Below, in pieces: positions 32,012-36,312 of a stretch of DNA of 36,312 nucleotides. The translations under genes were made by a program, and so were the position numbers. The notes beneath the pieces are model-generated. The model saw only the letters and a program-made list of their open reading frames with translations. It ran no database searches and was not told the origin of the DNA. Every line of letters starts with the position of its first letter. Within the stretch, counting starts at the first letter, position 1. This stretch comes from Erysipelotrichaceae bacterium (GTDB lineage: Bacteria; Bacillota_I; Bacilli_A; Erysipelotrichales; Erysipelotrichaceae): assembly GCA_013334325.1 (NCBI GenBank), contig JAAXXT010000023.1:1-36312 (forward strand), in the 5' to 3' direction.

Positions 32012-33314
32012 ATTCGTTTGTGTCTTCTTTATCTTCTTCCGTCTCAAGGAGTTGAGATTTTCCGACATCTAAGACAGAGACATCTTTAAGCTTCTTATTG
32101 ATCTGACGGGTTCTGACCCCAACCAATTTATCGAGTTCTTCACCTGTCTTGGTAAGTTTATCTTGAGCGCTTTGTAGGACATTACCGAATTCTTGGAACT
32201 CCGTTTTGACTGCGGATAGGATACTCCATACTTCACCACTTCGTTTTTGAATGGCCAAGGTCTTAAAGCCCATTTGAAGACTATTAAGCAAAGCAGCCAT
32301 TGTGGTTGGTCCTGCGATGTTGATCTGATAATCACGTTGAAGGGCTTCAACCATGCCTCCTCTAACGACTTCCGCATACAGGCCTTCGGTTGGGAGAAAG
32401 AGGATCCCAAATTCAGTCGTATAAGGAATCTTGATGTACTTGTCGTGGATGTCTTTGGCGAACTTACGAATATTAGTTTCTAGAGCTTTTAAGTGGAAAT
32501 CAACCAAGGTCTTATCACCCGCATCATAGGCATCCATCAACTTCATGAAATCTTCAGTTGGGAATTTAGAATCGATAGGAAGCAAGACATGACCTCGTTC
32601 ATCACCAGGTAATTTTACGGCGAACTCTACGCGATCACGAGATCCAGGATAAGTCGATGTATCTCTAAGGTATTGTTCTGGAGAGAGGATCTGTTCTAAG
32701 ATGGCACCGAGTTGGATCTCTCCTAAGATGCCTTTCGTCTTCACATTAGACAATACTTTCTTAAGGTCTCCTACTTCTAGACCTATATTTTTCATTTCAC
32801 CTAAGCTCTTATAGACGGATTCTAATTGTTCAGAGACTTGTTTAAAGGATTGAGAGATACGTTCTTCTAAGGTCTTTTGAAGTTTCTCATCGACGGTCAT
32901 TCTCATCTCATCGAGTTTCTTACTGTTTTCTTCTTGAAGAAACTGAAGACGTTTCTCAACGGTCTCTCTGATTTGATTAAGTTTCTGTTCATTTTGGATC
33001 GCATGATTATTGAGAAGATTTTGGATCTGAAGCAATGATTCAGAGACTGTTTTATTTAGAGCTTGTTGATTGCTATGAAGAAGATTGGTCAATTCGTACA
33101 ATCGTTTGTCGATGATGGAATTGGTGCTTTGATTCGATGACACAAAGACATCATTAAAAGTCTTGATGGTTCTTTGATTCTCATTGGCAAGTTCATTTCT
33201 AAAGGCTTTTAGTTCTCCTGATAATGAATCTTTTCGTTTTGAGAATAAAGATAGAATAACTAAAATTAAAATGAGAGCGAGTAAACCTAGTGTTAAGATT
33301 TGTAAAGGATCCAT
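32010..33314 (-). CDS. rmuC: RmuC-family protein
   Basis: Predicted membrane-tethered nuclease-like protein that limits recombination at inverted repeats, 434 aa. One N-terminal membrane helix (about residues 5-24) is followed by a long coiled coil rich in Gln, Glu and Lys (about 30-190), then the RmuC domain with GSRDRVEFAVKLPG, LPIDSKFPTEDF and FLPTEGLYAEV. I chose ATG 33314, which has AGAAGAGGTAAC upstream, rather than the in-frame ATG at 33350. No operon partner. Confidence 0.93.
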   Translation of the reverse strand: MDPLQILTLGLLALILILVILSLFSKRKDSLSGELKAFRNELANENQRTIKTFNDVFVSSNQSTNSIIDKRLYELTNLLHSNQQALNKTVSESLLQIQNLLNNHAIQNEQKLNQIRETVEKRLQFLQEENSKKLDEMRMTVDEKLQKTLEERISQSFKQVSEQLESVYKSLGEMKNIGLEVGDLKKVLSNVKTKGILGEIQLGAILEQILSPEQYLRDTSTYPGSRDRVEFAVKLPGDERGHVLLPIDSKFPTEDFMKLMDAYDAGDKTLVDFHLKALETNIRKFAKDIHDKYIKIPYTTEFGILFLPTEGLYAEVVRGGMVEALQRDYQINIAGPTTMAALLNSLQMGFKTLAIQKRSGEVWSILSAVKTEFQEFGNVLQSAQDKLTKTGEELDKLVGVRTRQINKKLKDVSVLDVGKSQLLETEEDKEDTNE

Positions 33315-33440
33315 AGTTACCTCTTCTAATGATATTAGTGTATCACTCAAAATGAGTTTGTTGTTTTAAGTGTCCAAAAAAAGACCAATTGATGTAAAAT
33401 GAGAGTATAAAGAGCCAAACTTAGGCATAAGAGGAACATT

Positions 33441-33752
33441 ATGAACAAAAAGAACTTTCTTGTATTGGGATTCATACTAATCATTGTCTATATTGCTTAT
33501 TTGAAAACAGTTGGATTAAATACTATCGATATGAACAATCTATTAGAAAGCATTCGTCCTTATCTTTTACATTCAATATTTTTGATGGGAGCTTTTGTGT
33601 TTAATCTACTTGCGATAATTAAGAAGACCCAAGGATTTATCTTAGGTTCTGCACTACTTTGTGGGCTTTCAGCACTAACGTACTTCCCAATGAGTCTGAT
33701 CATGTTGGTTCCAGGATTGGTCTTAGCTTATACCTATCTCAAGTTAAAATAA
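33441..33752 (+). CDS. Small membrane protein, unknown function
   Basis: 103 aa with three to four hydrophobic segments (about 6-23, 40-60, 65-80 and 83-100). A central KKTQ loop splits the pairs. The start follows AAGAGGAAC. It ends in a clear terminator, so is a single-gene unit. The next gene encodes another small four-helix protein of similar layout; possible distant paralogues. Confidence 0.7.
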   Translation: MNKKNFLVLGFILIIVYIAYLKTVGLNTIDMNNLLESIRPYLLHSIFLMGAFVFNLLAIIKKTQGFILGSALLCGLSALTYFPMSLIMLVPGLVLAYTYLKLK

Positions 33753-33771
33753 AACTTAGAACGTAACAAAG

Positions 33772-33811
33772 AAAGGCATCATTTTCAAGATAGTATAGAT
33801 GATGCCTTTTT
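33772..33811 (+). terminator. Intrinsic terminator
   Basis: 11-bp stem AAAGGCATCAT (33772-33782) / ATGATGCCTTT (33799-33809) with a 16-nt loop and five T. Confidence 0.85.
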
Positions 33812-33889
33812 GTTTAGGTATGGTATGATATCACTATTAAGTTTAGTTATGATCATTCAAGAATAAACTTCATCAAAAGGGAAACAGAT

Positions 33890-34267
33890 ATGGACGGGAA
33901 AACAGCCCTTCGCTATGCACTGATCACTGGTGGTCTCCTTTATGCTTATGTAATATTACATCAGTTTTTGAATCAAGGAGATACACCCTTATTACACATG
34001 CTGATATCATTGGTTGTTTTTATGGTGGTTATTTCTCCTGCGTATATTTTTAATATACTTGCTTATAAATTTGATAGTAGGGTCTTTACCTTATTGGCGG
34101 CTTTTAGTTATCTTAATAGTGCTTTTAAGTTTATTTTGACGATGCTGATGTTTATCATTCCAGCAGGGCTTTGTATCTATGCTTTTTTTAACTTAGAGAA
34201 TTTATACAAATACAATAAGGATAAAAAGAAAGCACAAAAGGCAGCTAAGCTTCAACAAAAATCATAG
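33890..34267 (+). CDS. Small membrane protein, unknown function
   Basis: 125 aa with four hydrophobic segments and a highly basic C-terminal tail (KYNKDKKKAQKAAKLQQKS), probably cytoplasmic. AAAGGGAAAC lies before ATG 33890. No family is recognised. The 34268-34374 gap before the next gene shows no terminator. Confidence 0.68.
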   Translation: MDGKTALRYALITGGLLYAYVILHQFLNQGDTPLLHMLISLVVFMVVISPAYIFNILAYKFDSRVFTLLAAFSYLNSAFKFILTMLMFIIPAGLCIYAFFNLENLYKYNKDKKKAQKAAKLQQKS

Positions 34268-34374
34268 TTATCTAAATCTATGGAGTGTATAAGATCCATC
34301 ATTTTATACTTGTCATGTGTCATGAAAAGTTGTTAAATAAGGATTGTACAAAACGAAGAGATTAAGGGAGCACT

Positions 34375-34575
34375 ATGAAAGACATGTATGGATGTAAGAA
34401 TTGTCAAACGATTTGGGCAATCAAACATAAGGATAAAGGGATTTGTCCTCAATGTGGTTCATCTATGATCACACTGAAGATGACAGATGAAAAATGGGAT
34501 GATCTATCAGAGTCTGATCGTAGATCCCACATCATCAAGATACTCTCTGAAGACGCAGCCAAAGCAGACAAATAA
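34375..34575 (+). CDS. Small zinc-ribbon protein
   Basis: 66 aa. Two CxxC knuckles (GCKNCQ at 7-10 and CPQCG near 30) form a zinc ribbon; the rest is an acidic helical tail. AAGGGAG precedes the ATG. Such tiny proteins often bind RNA or other proteins, but no function can be assigned. It ends before a bidirectional terminator. Confidence 0.75.
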   Translation: MKDMYGCKNCQTIWAIKHKDKGICPQCGSSMITLKMTDEKWDDLSESDRRSHIIKILSEDAAKADK

Positions 34576-34599
34576 TATTAGGATAAACCATAAGAAAAC

Positions 34600-34633
34600 A
34601 AATGTCTTCTCTAATTAAGAGAAGACATTTTTT
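34600..34633. terminator. Bidirectional terminator
   Basis: 13-bp stem AAATGTCTTCTCT/AGAGAAGACATTT with loop AATTA; a T-run follows on the plus strand and TTTGTTTTC on the minus strand. It separates the zinc-ribbon gene from the convergent asparagine-synthetase-like gene. Confidence 0.85.
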
Positions 34634-36312
34634 AAGGGTACTTTTCCCATTTAAGGAAGTAGTGATAAAGAATCAAGGTTTTCATTAAAAGATGAACTTC
34701 TGGATTTAGATAATCATTGGGATCAGGATAAGTTGTAAGTTCAAGAGCTTTCTTAAGTCTAGGGATATCAAAATAACGTTGAATAAGAGGATGATTTAAA
34801 GCAATATTCAGTTCAAAACGGATTTCAGACCAATGAGGCAATAGTCGATATATAAAGTCGAAGCCTTGATATCCTTCTTTTTCATTAATACTGATTTCAG
34901 AAGGGATCACATCATCAAATCCTTCTCGGGCTATTCTACGCTCAACTCCATTATGGACAAAAGCTGTAGGAGGGAATGATTTTACTAAATCTACTAAACG
35001 ACTGTCAAAAGTGATATCGAATATATTGATCCCATAAGCCAAAGACATTTTTGTATTAACGGCCCCAATCCTAGATAAAACAGTATCGCTCCTCATAGAA
35101 TTCAATTGTTTTCTTAAGGGAAGAGTCTGAGATTGAGCACTAGTTTTTCTTAAGTGATTATGACTCTTATTCATCTTCATTCGTTTATAGAAGTCAGGAT
35201 TGATGATCGTATGAACTTCAGATTTGTTTCTAATATTAGGTTGTAGGATCTGAGAAAGTTGATGAGGTAAAGATCTCAATAAGATAGGAATCATGATTTT
35301 AAATTTGGATAAGTTGGTTCTTTGGTGTCTATGTTTGAGTTCTTTCCATAAAGTGATCCAATGAAAACCATAAAAGAGTTCAGAGGCAGCACTTTCGAAA
35401 GATCCAAAGGATAGAGTCGTACTTCCGAAATTAGCGCATACTAAATCATCACAAGCCTCATTAACGGCTCTTTGACTAATACTGTTGATCCAATGAGAAT
35501 TTATAAAGTCAGTATAGGGGCTTTCTAAACAATCCAGATAACGATCAAGGATGGTATAGGCACTTGATCCTTTACTTGATTCAAAAGCAGGATGAATATT
35601 CAGATGATAAGGAATGAAAGCTTTTACTAAGGATTCCTCATCTGGATTAATATTCGTTGGTATTTTATTAGGAATAAATAGTGGGACTTGGGTATATGAA
35701 TAAACTTCTCTACTTTGAGTACTTAATAGACCTCCTACGATCGTAGAGGATAAACCCCCACTAAGCATAATGCCTGTTTTAACTGAATGTTGAGTGGATT
35801 CATGTATCACTTGATCTAAAGTCTTTCTAAAGAGTTTAATCGCTAAAGTTGAATCTGTGATCTTATCAAGCTCAGGTCTTTGGATCTGTTCATAATATTT
35901 CCCATCAACCTCAAAGGTCCAACGATTCTTTGGGGGAAGTAAACTTATGGAATCTATTATTGTATTTGTAGCTCTTGAATATTGAGTTTCAGAATGTAGA
36001 GTTAAATATTCAGCGATAGTGGTCTCATTTAGAGCCTTAGGAAAATACCCGGTTTTTAAAAGAGGTGACATAAGTGTACTAAAAGCGATGTTACTTCCGT
36101 TTTGAGCGACATATAAACAAACTGAAGATAAAGGATCACTTTGTAGAATAAGCTTCTTGGTTCTTTCTTGATAAAGAACCAAAGAGTAATGACCTTCTAA
36201 ACGATCTAAAGTCTTGATGCCTTTTCGTAGTACAGCATCTAGTATCGTTTTAGCGGGATCTAATGAACGAGGAAGATCAGCACTAGGCCACCTTAAAGTA
36301 AGAGGATCTGTG
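34632..36312 (-). CDS. Asparagine-synthetase-like protein, N-terminus outside window
   Basis: About 559 residues are visible; the frame stays open to the window edge, so the true start lies beyond it (the apparent start at 36182 is an internal TTG). The first part, with LEGHYSLVLYQERTKKLIL, is the end of a class II glutamine amidotransferase domain. The rest is an Asn_synthase domain, including a C-terminal segment (DSRLVDLVKSFPP, IPSEISINEKEGYQGF) that matches the family well. The ATP-pyrophosphatase loop reads SGGLSST where the family has SGGxDS, so the key aspartate is serine. The usual GxGxDE loop is also altered (FGSTTLSFGS). It may be an inactive or repurposed relative, for example of cyclases that modify peptides or sugars. 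Not annotated as AsnB for this reason. Confidence 0.82.
   Translation of the reverse strand, partial: TDPLTLRWPSADLPRSLDPAKTILDAVLRKGIKTLDRLEGHYSLVLYQERTKKLILQSDPLSSVCLYVAQNGSNIAFSTLMSPLLKTGYFPKALNETTIAEYLTLHSETQYSRATNTIIDSISLLPPKNRWTFEVDGKYYEQIQRPELDKITDSTLAIKLFRKTLDQVIHESTQHSVKTGIMLSGGLSSTIVGGLLSTQSREVYSYTQVPLFIPNKIPTNINPDEESLVKAFIPYHLNIHPAFESSKGSSAYTILDRYLDCLESPYTDFINSHWINSISQRAVNEACDDLVCANFGSTTLSFGSFESAASELFYGFHWITLWKELKHRHQRTNLSKFKIMIPILLRSLPHQLSQILQPNIRNKSEVHTIINPDFYKRMKMNKSHNHLRKTSAQSQTLPLRKQLNSMRSDTVLSRIGAVNTKMSLAYGINIFDITFDSRLVDLVKSFPPTAFVHNGVERRIAREGFDDVIPSEISINEKEGYQGFDFIYRLLPHWSEIRFELNIALNHPLIQRYFDIPRLKKALELTTYPDPNDYLNPEVHLLMKTLILYHYFLKWEKYP

Noticed and set aside
1-36312. CRISPR arrays, tRNA, rRNA, insertion sequences or prophage genes
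   Set aside because: None seen; the repeats found are short operators, hairpins or coding repeats.

Overview
The window is about 36 kb of AT-rich bacterial chromosome that reads as a low-GC Gram-positive (Bacillota). Evidence for this includes the secA-prfB gene order, a CIRCE heat-shock operator, comFA/comFC competence genes, an LPxTG-type sortase substrate, a YtrA-type GntR/ABC operon and a mannose-family PTS. UGA is a true stop: prfB carries the RF2 autoregulatory +1 frameshift at an in-frame TGA, so this is not a code-4 mollicute. A lineage near Erysipelotrichia is possible, but that is inference. I saw no rRNA, tRNA, CRISPR array, insertion sequence or prophage.

Layout. 1-927 (-): 5' part of a DEAD-box RNA helicase, cut by the window edge. 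1149-3380: large sortase-anchored surface protein. 3525-5371: nucleoside hydrolase plus ribokinase, a nucleoside-salvage pair. 5448-7340: htpG behind a CIRCE-controlled promoter. 7464-10521: two tandem paralogous secreted/anchored proteins with six conserved cysteines, the second heading an operon with an OmpR-type response regulator and its histidine kinase; both paralogues share an 11-bp-period direct-repeat operator. 10566-12158: two small membrane proteins and a HAD phosphatase, overlapping. 12231-14123: lipoprotein with DUF5050-like repeats. 14181-15919: comFA and comFC with an 88-bp overlap. 15986-16183: cold-shock protein. 16301-19746: secA and prfB. 19951-20050: a probable trans-acting small RNA with two C-rich loops. 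20049-21699: divergent Xaa-Pro peptidase and cyclophilin.

21880-28520 is a sugar-uptake cluster: metallo-beta-lactamase-fold hydrolase, PRD/EIIA activator, then EIIB-EIIC-EIID, a ChbG/YdjC deacetylase and EIIA. Three copies of an inverted repeat TTGCAY-N7/8-RTGCAA lie 30-31 bp upstream of three -10 elements, which suggests one regulator controls three promoters. The EIIB leader is structured and the EIIA gene seems to begin with AUC. The likely job is import of an N-acetylated sugar by the PTS followed by deacetylation; the substrate is unknown.

28721-30596 (-): YtrA-like regulator, ABC ATPase and permease. 30794-31987: MFS transporter. 32010-33314 (-): rmuC. 33441-34575: three small proteins (two membrane, one zinc-ribbon). 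34632-36312 (-): asparagine-synthetase-like protein, cut by the window edge, whose PP-loop lacks the usual aspartate.

Most units end in clear intrinsic terminators, several of which contain the stop codon of the gene they terminate. The strongest candidates for something undescribed are the C-rich small RNA, the duplicated cysteine-rich protein/two-component module and the three-promoter PTS regulon.
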